Below, piece after piece: positions 51,340 through 60,242 of a stretch of DNA of 64,000 bases. Where the stretch lies: assembly GCF_023016065.1 (NCBI RefSeq), contig NZ_JALKAQ010000009.1, positions 62,001 to 126,000 of the forward strand, given 5' to 3'. The translations under genes were made by a program, and so were the position numbers. Each line of letters starts with the position of its first letter. Positions within the stretch are counted from its first letter, which is position 1. The notes under the pieces are model-generated. The model had not been told where the DNA came from. It did not search any database and saw only the letters and a program-made list of their open reading frames with translations. This DNA comes from Marinobacter sp. S0848L. Its GTDB lineage: Bacteria; Pseudomonadota; Gammaproteobacteria; Pseudomonadales; Oleiphilaceae.

Positions 51340-52734
51340 TTAGCTACCGCTGGTTTTTTTACGAGGAATGCCCAGACGTTGTCTGCGCTCCCAGAGGGAT
51401 TTTCGACTGATGCCCAGTTTTTGAGCCAGTTCGGTTTCGCTCATGCGGTCCTGGTTTTCGATGACGAAATGCTGAAAGTAGTCTTCCAGCGACAAATCGT
51501 TGGCTGAATCGGATTCCCGGGTAGGCGTGCTCTCGTTATTGCCTTCTACCAGGGTTTCAGGGATGTATTCGTCGCCCGAGTCGCTGTCGAGGTCCAGAAC
51601 GGACGGTGTGATGGTGTCGCCATCTGCCAGAATAGAGGCACGTTCAATCGCGTTCTCTAATTCCCGCACGTTACCCGGCCAGCGGTAGCGCTGCAGAGCT
51701 TGCATGGCTTCCGGGCTCAGGTGCAGGTCCGGCCGGTCAAGTTTCTGCGCCTGTTGCTTCAGGAACCGTCCGGCCAGGCCCAGGATGTCTGAACGGCGCT
51801 CTCGTAGAGGCGGCAGGCGGATCTGCATGACGTTCAGACGGTAGTAAAGATCTTCCCGGAACTCGCCTGTGCGCGTCATGGCTTTGAGGTTTCGGTGGGT
51901 GGCCGCAATCATGCGCACGTCCACTTTCCGGCTTTGGGTGGCACCCACCCTACGAATTTCGCTTTCCTGAAGCACTCGCAGTAGTCGGGCCTGCGCTTCG
52001 GCGGGTAGCTCACCAATTTCGTCCAGAAACAAACTGCCGCCGTCAGCCGCTTCGATCAGACCGGTGCGGGCCGACACCGCGCCGGTAAACGAACCTTTCT
52101 CATGACCGAACAGTTCGGATTCAATCAGGCTCTCGGGAATCGCCGCGCAGTTAACGGAAATCAGGGGCTTGGAGGCCCGGGGGCTCAATAGGTGCAGTGC
52201 TCGGGCAGCCAGTTCTTTACCGGTACCGGATTCACCGTTGATCAGCACTGTTGTTTGGGTTGGCGCCACTTTCCGAATAAGGGTGAACACCTTTTCCATG
52301 GGCTCGCACTGGCCAAACATGATGTTGGATGGATCTGGCGCTTCAGCCCCGGAATCGGCCGCGTCTTCGTTGCCAGTGGGTAATGCGTCTTTGCGTGCCA
52401 GAATGCCTTCGACGGCCACCAACATTTCATCGTGATCAAACGGTTTGGCAATGTAATCCACCGCGCCCATTTTCATGGAGTCTACGGCAGAGCGCAGGCT
52501 GGCGTAGCTGGTCATGATCAGAACGGGCGTATTGGGGGCCCTGTTGATCATCTCGGTGCCAGCGGCGCCGGGTAAGCGGAGGTCGGTAATGACGAGGTCG
52601 AAGGTATCGGGTTCCAGCTCTTCCGCGGCTTCTACCGAAATGGCATCGGCTACCTCGTAGCCGGCATGCTGGAGCAGTTTTCGGACTGCAGAGCGGATAA
52701 TGTCTTCGTCTTCAACAATCAGTATGCGGGGCAT
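51340..52734 (-). CDS. cbrB: Sigma-54-dependent response regulator CbrB
   Basis: A 464-residue NtrC-type regulator. The receiver domain (1-120) has phospho-acceptor Asp51 in [10 protein letters not shown]. The AAA+ domain (about 140-380) has Walker A GESGTGKE and the sigma-54 contact loop as GSFTGA in place of the usual GAFTGA. A Fis-type HTH ends the protein ([21 protein letters not shown]). The start is the ATG at 52734; 13 open codons precede it. It follows cbrA by 7 bases and faces the CrcZ-like RNA, its expected main target. NtrC-family alternatives are less likely, given the CbrA partner and location. Confidence 0.92.
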   Translation of the reverse strand: MPRILIVEDEDIIRSAVRKLLQHAGYEVADAISVEAAEELEPDTFDLVITDLRLPGAAGTEMINRAPNTPVLIMTSYASLRSAVDSMKMGAVDYIAKPFDHDEMLVAVEGILARKDALPTGNEDAADSGAEAPDPSNIMFGQCEPMEKVFTLIRKVAPTQTTVLINGESGTGKELAARALHLLSPRASKPLISVNCAAIPESLIESELFGHEKGSFTGAVSARTGLIEAADGGSLFLDEIGELPAEAQARLLRVLQESEIRRVGATQSRKVDVRMIAATHRNLKAMTRTGEFREDLYYRLNVMQIRLPPLRERRSDILGLAGRFLKQQAQKLDRPDLHLSPEAMQALQRYRWPGNVRELENAIERASILADGDTITPSVLDLDSDSGDEYIPETLVEGNNESTPTRESDSANDLSLEDYFQHFVIENQDRMSETELAQKLGISRKSLWERRQRLGIPRKKTSGS

Positions 52735-52741
52735 AGTACGT

Positions 52742-55702
52742 TCACGACCTTTCGTTCGGGCGACTGTCAGCATCGGTGTCGGGTTCGTAAGCTGGCAGGC
52801 GAAGCCTCATGCAAGTTCCTTTGCCGCTCATGGAGTGGGCAGGGCTCTCTACCTGGATGTTGCCATAGTGTTCTTCAACAATACTGTACACAAGAGAGAG
52901 GCCAAGGCCAGTACCTTTGTTCGACGCTTTGGTAGTAAAAAAAGGTTCAAAAACATGGTCTTGTTGATCTTCCGGTATCCCGGAACCTTCGTCAATTACC
53001 TCGATGATAGCGGAGTAGCTATCGCGCTTGCCAGTCACCTGTATGCTGCCACCCTCGGGTGAAGCGTCGCGGGCATTGGCCAGCAGGTTGACGAACACCT
53101 GCACCAAACGTTGTTCATCGCCAAGTATTTGCAGTTCCGGTGGGCAATCGTTTGCGTAGTGAATGCCTTTGCTGTTATTGCCCAATGACAGCAGATTGAT
53201 GGATTCTTCAACACACCGGTGCAGGCTGACCGGTTCATAGCGTGTGGCATGGGCGTGGTTACCCGTGCGAGAGAAGTTCATCAGTGATTGCAGAATGGTT
53301 GAGATGCGCCGGGTTTGCTGCTGGATCTGGTTGGCGGTATCGAGAATCTCCGGGTTATCGGTTTCCAGTTTGAGGTTCTGGGCCAGCGATGAAATGCCGG
53401 TAACCGGATTGCCGATTTCATGGGCGACACCCGCAGCGAGCCGGCCCACGGAGGCCAGGCGCTCGCTGTGCATTAATTCGTCTTCAAGCAAACGGGTTTC
53501 GGTTTGGTCTTCTACCAGAATGATCGAACCGCCCTCCGGATGATCCGGACCATTCAATGCGGCTTTGTGCAGGTTTAACCAATGGGGTTTGCCGCGCAAG
53601 TCCAGCCGGTGTTTGTACCGGTGAGGCTCGCTGCCTTTATTAAAGTCGTCCAGTAGAGCGTGCCAGTGTTCCGGTAGCGCCATGAGTTTGGCGCCGACCA
53701 CTTCATCGGCGGAAATGCCCGTCAACGCCTCCATGGCGTGGTTCCACATCAGGATTTCGCCATCGTCACCGATGGAGCTGGCAGGAATCGGCAGGTTTTG
53801 CAGCGTTTGCCGGTAATGGCGGCGCAGGTTATCCAGTTCGCCCGCCAGCCCCGTGAGCTGATTTTGGTAATCGCCGAGTGCGCGCTCAACGTAGCGGATA
53901 TCCTGCCCGGAGCCACCGTGTGCCATGGGCTTGAAGCCCAAGTGTCGTTTCACCATGTCTCTGGCAATAGACGGCCCCAGTAACCCGGATAAGTTGGCTT
54001 CAATCTGGTCCCTCAGGCGCCTTAGTTGATATGGGCGAAACTCCGAGGGTGGCAGCTTCAGCTGGGAGAGTGCTTGCTGTACTTCTCGACGCGCCACCTT
54101 CATGCCCAAAGGTTCGGCAAGATAATGAACGAAGTCAGCCGATGAGGCGGCGAACAGTTCGCGCCGCTGGGGCCGCGATAAGGCGCCCATGGAACAAGCC
54201 TGAGCCGCACTGGCTTCTTCGGGCTTGGCAGGGCTAAGGATAGAAACGACGGCGAACATAGCCACGTTCGCGGCCAGACTGGTGAAAGTGACTATGTGCC
54301 AGTTGTCGTAACCGGCGGTGACAGGTAAGCCAATCAGGGACAGTAGATCAAAGGTGTAAGAGAACGGCAAGACGAGGGTTAGCGCCCAAACCGATAGACC
54401 GGTCACCAGCCCGGCAATCAGGCCGCGCCGATTACCTTCAGGCCAGTAAATAACGCCAAGTACCCCGGGCAGCAGTTGCAGTGTACCTGTCAACGAAATC
54501 GCGCCCAGAATGGAAAGATCGAGGCGTTGACCTACGAGTTCGTGAAATAACAGTGCCGTAAACAGGATGGCGGCAATCAACAATCGCTTGACCCATTGCA
54601 GCCAGTGGTAGATGTCGCCTTGATCTTTCGGTGGGTTAAGAGGGAGTACAACGTGGTTGAGGATCATGCCGGCCAATGCCAGCGTGCTGACAATCATCAG
54701 CCCGCTGGCCGCAGACAGGCCCGCGATATACATCAGCAGTGTGAGCAGCGGGCTGTCGAGTGCCTGCCCGATACCAATGCTGAAAAATGCCGGAGGTGCC
54801 TCCACTCCAAGCGCTTGGCCCCCCCACACAATCAGGGGGACGGGCAGGCCCAAAAGGAACAAATACAAAGGCAGGCCCCAACTGGCTTTGCCGAGCGCTT
54901 TCGGAGACGGATTTTCGCTGAACGTCATGTGGTACATGTGCGGCAAAACCAGAGCGGCGGCAAACGACATGAGCAGCAGTGCCCGCCAGGTGCCTTCGTT
55001 TACGTTCATGGCCATTGGCGATTCAAGGCGTGATGTATCGGCCAGCCACTGTTCCAGCCCGGCGCTGCCCTTGAAGACTCCAAACAGAATCACTCCGCCC
55101 AGTAACAGCAACGCCGCCAGTTTGACCAGCGAATCGAACGCGATGGCCAGAACCAGGCCTTGATGATGCCCCGAAGTCTGATGCCGGCGAGCTCCGAACA
55201 GCACGGCGAACAGAACAACAATCAGACAAAAGAGGGTGCTGATGAATGTGGGTGACGTGTCGGGTGCCAGCAAGCTTGCGGACGCTGAAACCGCCTGAAT
55301 CTGCATGCTGAGCAGGGCCATGATCGCTGCCGCCGAGCAGAGCGTTACCAGAGTGCCCGCCCATTGGCTACGGTAGCGGTAAGCGAACAGGTCGGCCAGC
55401 GAGGTAAGCTGATACGCCCTGCTGATCCGGAGAATCGGGTTTAGGAGTACGGGAGCCAGTAAGAAAGCACCGCTGATTCCCAGATAGTAGGCCAAATACC
55501 CGAAGCCCGACTCGGCTGCGAACCCGATAGCGCCGTAGACCGCCCAAATACCTGCATACACACCGAGGCTGAGCGTATAGGTCAGGGGGTGGCGCACCCA
55601 CTGGCGAAGCAGTGTGCCGCGCTCGGTTGCCCAAGCAATGCCGAACAACAGGCTTAGATACAACAGGCTGGCCAGCAACAGCCCCGGGGCGCTAAAACTC
55701 AT
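52742..55702 (-). CDS. cbrA: Sensor kinase CbrA with solute symporter-like N-terminus
   Basis: A 986-residue sensor. Residues about 1-500 hold 12 or more hydrophobic helices of the sodium/solute symporter (SSS) family. Then come a STAC-like linker, a PAS domain (around residues 620-735, LPIPASSIGDDGEILMWNHAMEALTG in pieces), the dimerisation domain with phospho-His in AAGVAHEIGNP, and a HATPase domain (DEGSGIPEDQQ, GTGLGLSLV). Length equals Pseudomonas CbrA (983). It responds to carbon/nitrogen balance and histidine-like substrates there. Its first 11 bases overlap the stop of cbrX, indicating translational coupling. Confidence 0.94.
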   Translation of the reverse strand: MSFSAPGLLLASLLYLSLLFGIAWATERGTLLRQWVRHPLTYTLSLGVYAGIWAVYGAIGFAAESGFGYLAYYLGISGAFLLAPVLLNPILRISRAYQLTSLADLFAYRYRSQWAGTLVTLCSAAAIMALLSMQIQAVSASASLLAPDTSPTFISTLFCLIVVLFAVLFGARRHQTSGHHQGLVLAIAFDSLVKLAALLLLGGVILFGVFKGSAGLEQWLADTSRLESPMAMNVNEGTWRALLLMSFAAALVLPHMYHMTFSENPSPKALGKASWGLPLYLFLLGLPVPLIVWGGQALGVEAPPAFFSIGIGQALDSPLLTLLMYIAGLSAASGLMIVSTLALAGMILNHVVLPLNPPKDQGDIYHWLQWVKRLLIAAILFTALLFHELVGQRLDLSILGAISLTGTLQLLPGVLGVIYWPEGNRRGLIAGLVTGLSVWALTLVLPFSYTFDLLSLIGLPVTAGYDNWHIVTFTSLAANVAMFAVVSILSPAKPEEASAAQACSMGALSRPQRRELFAASSADFVHYLAEPLGMKVARREVQQALSQLKLPPSEFRPYQLRRLRDQIEANLSGLLGPSIARDMVKRHLGFKPMAHGGSGQDIRYVERALGDYQNQLTGLAGELDNLRRHYRQTLQNLPIPASSIGDDGEILMWNHAMEALTGISADEVVGAKLMALPEHWHALLDDFNKGSEPHRYKHRLDLRGKPHWLNLHKAALNGPDHPEGGSIILVEDQTETRLLEDELMHSERLASVGRLAAGVAHEIGNPVTGISSLAQNLKLETDNPEILDTANQIQQQTRRISTILQSLMNFSRTGNHAHATRYEPVSLHRCVEESINLLSLGNNSKGIHYANDCPPELQILGDEQRLVQVFVNLLANARDASPEGGSIQVTGKRDSYSAIIEVIDEGSGIPEDQQDHVFEPFFTTKASNKGTGLGLSLVYSIVEEHYGNIQVESPAHSMSGKGTCMRLRLPAYEPDTDADSRPNERS

Positions 55703-55868
55703 TAGGATCTCGTCGCCATTCCAGCCAGAAACCGATCACAATCAGGCCACCCCAAAATATAAACGGGCTGTACCAGGCGTTACCCGGGCCGGTCCACCAA
55801 CTAAGGATGTTTGGTGAAAAAATATAGATAGCCAGCACCAGTAGAAAAACCAGGCGGTAGATATACAT
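55692..55868 (-). CDS. cbrX: Small membrane protein CbrX, coupled to cbrA
   Basis: A 58-codon gene easily missed because it is short. The protein starts MYIYRLVFLLVLAIYIF and has two hydrophobic helices (about 3-18 and 35-50) separated by a Trp-rich loop (SWWTGPGNAWY), ending ERRD-like basic and acidic residues (EWRRDPNEF). Its stop TAG lies within the first four codons of cbrA (11-base overlap). It starts 4 bases after the gluQ stop. A small gene in this position, called cbrX, is described in Pseudomonas, where it couples translation of cbrA (from memory). Function beyond coupling is unknown. Confidence 0.8.
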   Translation of the reverse strand: MYIYRLVFLLVLAIYIFSPNILSWWTGPGNAWYSPFIFWGGLIVIGFWLEWRRDPNEF

Positions 55869-55872
55869 CGGG

Positions 55873-56790
55873 TTAGTGGTCCAAGTGCGATTGTGTACTT
55901 GAGGTTATACCATGGGCTTGCTGGGATGTCAGGGGAATGGCGGTGCGTTGCCAGTGTGCCCGGCCCCACGCCAGCACGTCATGGACGGTAGTATTGAAGA
56001 GGTGTTCTGGCGGATGTTGGCCAAGGGCTGTTAGCGCGTGGACCAGATTCGTTGTTGGTTTCGAGTCATCAAGGGCCGGGGCGTGATTTTGTTTGCTCAG
56101 TTTCTGGCCCTGATTGTTGAGAATAACCGGAATGTGCAGCCATTTAGGCGCGTTAGCACCCAAGGCCTGAAAGATTTGTTGTTGCTGGGCGGTCATGTCC
56201 AGCAGATCAGAGCCCCGAACAACGTGGCTGATGCCTTGGTCAATGTCGTCTACGGCCACCGCGAGCTGGTAAGCGTAAAAACCTTCTTTTCTCTGCAGTA
56301 CCGGGTCGTCCAGTTCGGCTCGAACGATTTGGCGTTGCGGTCCCAGCAACAAATCCTGCCATTGGCAATCTTCATCGGTGAGAGCAAAACGAATCGCATG
56401 GGCAGTGTCTTCGGGGACAGCATTTCGCGTTCGGCACTGGCCTGGGTGGCGCCCGTCATGAGCCTGTAACTGCTTGCGCGAGCAGCTGCACCGATAGGCT
56501 TTGCCATTGTTTAGTAGGGCAGCGATGGCTGTTTCGTAGGCTGAATGACGCCGGGATTGAAAGCGTATTGGCTCGTCTGAATGTAAGCCGTGACGATCAA
56601 GAGAATGGAGGATTTGGTCGGTGGCTTCTGGTGGTTCTCTGAGCGGGTCAAGGTCTTCTATGCGAACTAACCATTCGCCATTGGCCACTCGGGCTTCCAG
56701 CCATGTAGCGACTGCTGTGACCAGGGAGCCGAAATGCAATGGGCCTGTTGGGGAAGGCGCAAAGCGCCCGCGATATCGGGTGTGCTCCAT
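55873..56790 (-). CDS. gluQ: Glutamyl-Q tRNA(Asp) synthetase
   Basis: A 305-residue truncated glutamyl-tRNA synthetase that attaches Glu to queuosine in tRNA-Asp rather than to tRNA-Glu. APSPTGPLHFGSLVTAV is the HIGH motif region; zinc ligands are in CSCSRKQ and HPGQC; the KMSKS-like motif is KLSKQN. It lacks the anticodon-binding domain, as expected. Located between dksA and cbrX-cbrA on the same strand, the same order as Pseudomonas. Confidence 0.95.
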   Translation of the reverse strand: MEHTRYRGRFAPSPTGPLHFGSLVTAVATWLEARVANGEWLVRIEDLDPLREPPEATDQILHSLDRHGLHSDEPIRFQSRRHSAYETAIAALLNNGKAYRCSCSRKQLQAHDGRHPGQCRTRNAVPEDTAHAIRFALTDEDCQWQDLLLGPQRQIVRAELDDPVLQRKEGFYAYQLAVAVDDIDQGISHVVRGSDLLDMTAQQQQIFQALGANAPKWLHIPVILNNQGQKLSKQNHAPALDDSKPTTNLVHALTALGQHPPEHLFNTTVHDVLAWGRAHWQRTAIPLTSQQAHGITSSTQSHLDH

Positions 56791-56801
56791 AACGTCTCTG
56801 G

Positions 56802-56826
56802 AAGCTGGCGGTTAGACCGCCAGCTT
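56802..56826 (-). other. 10-bp hairpin between dksA and gluQ
   Basis: AAGCTGGCGG pairs perfectly with CCGCCAGCTT over TTAGA. No T-run follows on the minus strand, so it may be an attenuating or processing hairpin rather than a full terminator; dksA and gluQ are known to be separated by such an element in enterics. Confidence 0.5.
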
Positions 56827-56842
56827 GCCGGTAGTGTGCAGA

Positions 56843-57286
56843 TCAGATGCCGGTCTGGCGTTCGCGGATTTCGGCCAACGTTTTGCAGTCGATGCAAAGG
56901 GTTGCAGTGGGGCGAGCTTCCAGTCGACGGATGCCGATCTCGACACCGCATTGATCACAGAAACCATAATCGTCTTTGTCGATGCGATCGATGGTCTTGT
57001 CGATTTTCTTGATCAGCTTGCGTTCACGGTCACGGGTACGCAGTTCCAGGCTGAACTCTTCTTCCTGGGTTGCGCGGTCGCTGGGATCCGCGTAGTTTGC
57101 AGCGTCTTCCTGCATGTGGTGCATGGTGCGGTCGACTTCTTCCATCAGTTCCTGCTTCCAATCCAACAGCAGGTCCTTGAAGTGCTGCAACATGTCTGCA
57201 CTCATGTAGTCTTCACCCTTTTTAATTTCGTAAGGGGTGAAGCCGGTAAACGTTTCGCTTGGTGCTTGCGCAGTCTTCTTTGCCAT
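56843..57286 (-). CDS. dksA: RNA polymerase-binding transcription factor DksA
   Basis: A 147-residue factor that inserts a coiled coil into the polymerase secondary channel and works with ppGpp to control stable RNA and amino acid genes. The coiled-coil tip has ADPSDRATQEEE (D-x-x-D-x-A). The four-Cys zinc finger is CDQCGVEIGIRRLEARPTATLCIDC (C-x2-C...C-x2-C). It is close in length to E. coli DksA (151). Confidence 0.97.
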   Translation of the reverse strand: MAKKTAQAPSETFTGFTPYEIKKGEDYMSADMLQHFKDLLLDWKQELMEEVDRTMHHMQEDAANYADPSDRATQEEEFSLELRTRDRERKLIKKIDKTIDRIDKDDYGFCDQCGVEIGIRRLEARPTATLCIDCKTLAEIRERQTGI

Positions 57287-57452
57287 TGAGCCCTGGCCTC
57301 TTGTTTGTACTTCTACTCGGGCGCTTTGTTATCCGTACCAGCACCGGTGCCGCACGGTTTTACCCAGACGCCCTGTAATGGGAATTTGCGGAAAATAGCA
57401 GATAAGTCTCAGGGGTGCCAGCTCTGTGACCTCGGCTTATAGTGGAGAGCAT

Positions 57453-58184
57453 ATGAAGTTTTCAGAACCATTGATAGAGGGGCGCTTGATTCGGCGCTAT
57501 AAACGCTTCCTGGCCGATGTGCGCTTGCCGAATGGTGACGAGGTAGTTGCTCACTGCCCTAACACCGGTTCGATGCGCAATTGTCAGCCGGAAAACGCTC
57601 GGGTGTGGCTGAGTGAAAGCAACAATCCCAAGCGTAAGCTGAAGTACACCTGGGAGTTGGTGGAAACCAGTCCCGGGGCGCTTGCGTGTGTAAATACGGC
57701 GCGTCCGAACGCTCAGGCCAAACATGCGATCGAAGCGGGTGTGATCTCAGAGCTTGGCGGTTACCGCGAGTGTCGCAGCGAAGTTCGGTATGGTGACGAG
57801 AAAAGCCGTATTGATTTGCTGCTCGGCGGCCACGACAGTCAGCCCGATGCCTGGGTGGAGGTGAAAAACGTCACGCTTGCCGAGGGTGCGCAGGGCTATT
57901 TTCCGGATGCTGTGACCGAACGCGGGCAAAAACACCTGCGAGAGCTGATGGCACAAGTAGCCAAGGGCGACCGGGCCGTGTTGTTGTTTGTGGTAAATCA
58001 CACCGCCATTGAAGAGGTGCGGCCGGCGGATCATATTGACCCGCGATACGGCCAGTTGCTGCGCCAAGCGGTTGAAGCGGGGGTAGAAGTAATCGCCTAT
58101 CGAGCTGTATTGAAGGGGGGTGATGGCAACCCGAGTGCCCGGCTCGATTTAATTGACCCGGTTCCGGTTAATTGTGAAGCCTGA
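57453..58184 (+). CDS. sfsA: SfsA family DNA-binding protein
   Basis: A 243-residue protein of the SfsA family (sugar fermentation stimulation). [46 protein letters not shown] (in pieces) and [11 protein letters not shown] with a PD-(D/E)xK-like core are diagnostic. It binds DNA and was linked to maltose genes in E. coli; the exact role is unclear. The start at 57453 has GGAG upstream. It converges with the Rieske gene, overlapping by 17 bases. Confidence 0.93.
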   Translation: MKFSEPLIEGRLIRRYKRFLADVRLPNGDEVVAHCPNTGSMRNCQPENARVWLSESNNPKRKLKYTWELVETSPGALACVNTARPNAQAKHAIEAGVISELGGYRECRSEVRYGDEKSRIDLLLGGHDSQPDAWVEVKNVTLAEGAQGYFPDAVTERGQKHLRELMAQVAKGDRAVLLFVVNHTAIEEVRPADHIDPRYGQLLRQAVEAGVEVIAYRAVLKGGDGNPSARLDLIDPVPVNCEA

Positions 58185-58539
58185 CTTCAATAACGCCGTC
58201 GCGTTCGCGCACCTCCAACTCGGTTAGGGCATCGCCCTGACAAGGCCCTGCAATACACTCACCGGTGCCAGGTTTGAACAGCGCGCCGTGGGTGGCGCAT
58301 TGAATGAACAAATTGTCGGCATCCATAAAGCGGCCGGGCATCCAGTTCAGCTCAATGCCTAGATGCGGGCACAGGTTCAGGTAAGCCCGGCGCGTGCCGT
58401 GGTCCAGAAATACGAAACCGGTTAGCGGCATGCCTTCGGGCTCAACCGCTTTTTCTTTCAGGCGGAATTCAACGAACCTGCCCGGTACCAGATCCTGTAC
58501 CGGGCAAGCGGTTTGCCATTGGGGCTGAGCGGTTTGCAT
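58168..58539 (-). CDS. Rieske [2Fe-2S] domain protein
   Basis: A 123-residue small ferredoxin-like protein. The cluster ligands are C57-x-H59 in [11 protein letters not shown] and C81-x2-H84 in [10 protein letters not shown]. There is no signal peptide, so it is cytoplasmic. It may serve as an electron donor, or be a stand-alone Rieske of NirD type; the partner is not evident. Its start codon overlaps the stop of the upstream kinase-like gene, implying coupled translation. Confidence 0.85.
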   Translation of the reverse strand: MQTAQPQWQTACPVQDLVPGRFVEFRLKEKAVEPEGMPLTGFVFLDHGTRRAYLNLCPHLGIELNWMPGRFMDADNLFIQCATHGALFKPGTGECIAGPCQGDALTELEVRERDGVIEVRLHN

Positions 58540-60125
58540 CAGTTGCTTGAACAGGGGCTGAGGCCAAGGTGTTGGCGAATTCTATCCGCGACAGCTTCGG
58601 CCACATGCTCCTGATCGGTATGCAGGTGAATGGTGTAGGTCTTTTCATCGGGTGTCAGTGGCTCGAACCACGTTTGCTGGGCATCCAGCATGTCTTCGGT
58701 GGCTTCTGAGGCATCGCCTTTGCGTTTGCGTACCCAGTCCCGGCGCAGGTCTTCCGGCGCTTCGGTGTGCAGCAGTGCGAAGGGCACACCTTGGTTTTCG
58801 GCGACCTGAGCAAACAGCGAACGCTCGCTTTCCTTCAGGCTGGCGGCATCGACAATCACCGACAGCCCCGAAGACAACAGCTGGTCTGCCAGCGCGGCCA
58901 AGTGTTTGTAAGTTTTTTCGGTGGCTTCCGGGCTGTAAAGATCTGTGCCCAAACCGGATTTGCTGTCCTCCAGAGGTGCCAGTCCGTGCAGGCGTTTGCG
59001 CTCGACATCAGAGCGTAAACGAATCAGCCCCAATTCGGCGGACATGGCAGCACTCACGCAGGTTTTTCCCGAGGCTGACAATCCCGTCGTTGCCAGCAGG
59101 TAGTGGTTCGGGATGGCGCCGTAATCTTCGGCAAGCTGCGCGTAACTGCGGTAGCTCTGCATCAATCCTTCACGTTCGCTGTCGTTAAGGCTCGGGTTGC
59201 CCAGCGTGAACAGCGCGATCTTGGCCCGCACCATGGCACGATAAGCTTTGTACAAAGGCAGTAACGCCAGTGCTTCAAAGTCACCGCGGTACTCCAGGTA
59301 CGTGTTCAGTACCAGATTGGCGAGCGCGGATTCCTGACGAGATTCCAGGTCCATCAGCAGGAACGCCAGATCGTTGATGACATCAATCCAGCGGAAGGGT
59401 TCATTGAATTCAATGCAGTCGAACACAGTGACCTGTTCGTTGAACACGGTAATGTTGGCGAGATGGAGGTCGCCGTGACACTCGCGCACCAGACCGTTAT
59501 TTCGGCGCTCGGCAATCAAATCACGGTTACGTTCGAACGTGGTGCGGGTCCACTCTTCCAGCGCGTCCAGCTGTGTGAGCAAGGTTTTGTCTTCCAGCAG
59601 CGGCCGAATCTGGTCAAAGTTTTCCTGCATCGCAGCGTAAACGGCTTCCGGGGTGCCCAGCGGTTTTTCATCCGGAACCGGCGGTAGGCTGTCGTGGAAC
59701 AGAGCCGTTTGGCGCGCAACACTGGTCAACAGCTCCGGCGCGAGATCGCCACGCTCCTGACGCTTGTCGAACAGTTCGCTCTGGTCAAACTGGCGCATAC
59801 GAATGGCGTATTCGAACGGCTCGCCTTCCCCCCCAAGGATAGGCTGTTCAGGGCTGCCGGTAATGGGCATAACGTCAAGGTAGAGTTCAGACGCCAGGCG
59901 ACGATTCAGGCGAAGCTCTTCCTCACAGAAATGCTTGCGGCGCTCCAGAGTCGAGAAATTGAGAAAGCCGAAATCCATAGGCTTTTTGATTTTGTAGGCG
60001 TACTCGCCGGTTAACAGAACCTGGGAAATGTGGGTTTCGATCACCCGAAAATCGCTAACCGGATGGTCGAATAACTCCGGGTTCTGCAGTGCTTTTATCA
60101 GTGTGTCGGGGGCGCGTTCGCTCAC
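58539..60125 (-). CDS. Two-domain kinase-like protein (APH fold plus P-loop ATPase)
   Basis: A 528-residue protein. The N-terminal domain (about 20-330) is an aminoglycoside phosphotransferase-like kinase with the catalytic HGDLHLANI (217-225) and FDCIEF (235-240). The C-terminal domain (340-520) is an AAA_33/zeta-toxin-like P-loop with GLSASGKT (348-355) and RSDVERKRL (LID/switch-like). Family members are common in bacteria but of unknown substrate. It shares a start/stop overlap with the Rieske gene. It is divergent from mrcB. Confidence 0.85.
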   Translation of the reverse strand: MSERAPDTLIKALQNPELFDHPVSDFRVIETHISQVLLTGEYAYKIKKPMDFGFLNFSTLERRKHFCEEELRLNRRLASELYLDVMPITGSPEQPILGGEGEPFEYAIRMRQFDQSELFDKRQERGDLAPELLTSVARQTALFHDSLPPVPDEKPLGTPEAVYAAMQENFDQIRPLLEDKTLLTQLDALEEWTRTTFERNRDLIAERRNNGLVRECHGDLHLANITVFNEQVTVFDCIEFNEPFRWIDVINDLAFLLMDLESRQESALANLVLNTYLEYRGDFEALALLPLYKAYRAMVRAKIALFTLGNPSLNDSEREGLMQSYRSYAQLAEDYGAIPNHYLLATTGLSASGKTCVSAAMSAELGLIRLRSDVERKRLHGLAPLEDSKSGLGTDLYSPEATEKTYKHLAALADQLLSSGLSVIVDAASLKESERSLFAQVAENQGVPFALLHTEAPEDLRRDWVRKRKGDASEATEDMLDAQQTWFEPLTPDEKTYTIHLHTDQEHVAEAVADRIRQHLGLSPCSSN

Positions 60126-60242
60126 GTTATGCTCCTGGGTTCCCTGAACTCGTTGATTTTGTTTGTATGATAAACGGCAGATTACAGAAATAACACATAA
60201 CAGGCCTGCCAGTCGCCTCCTTGGCTTCGTTATAATCGCGGG

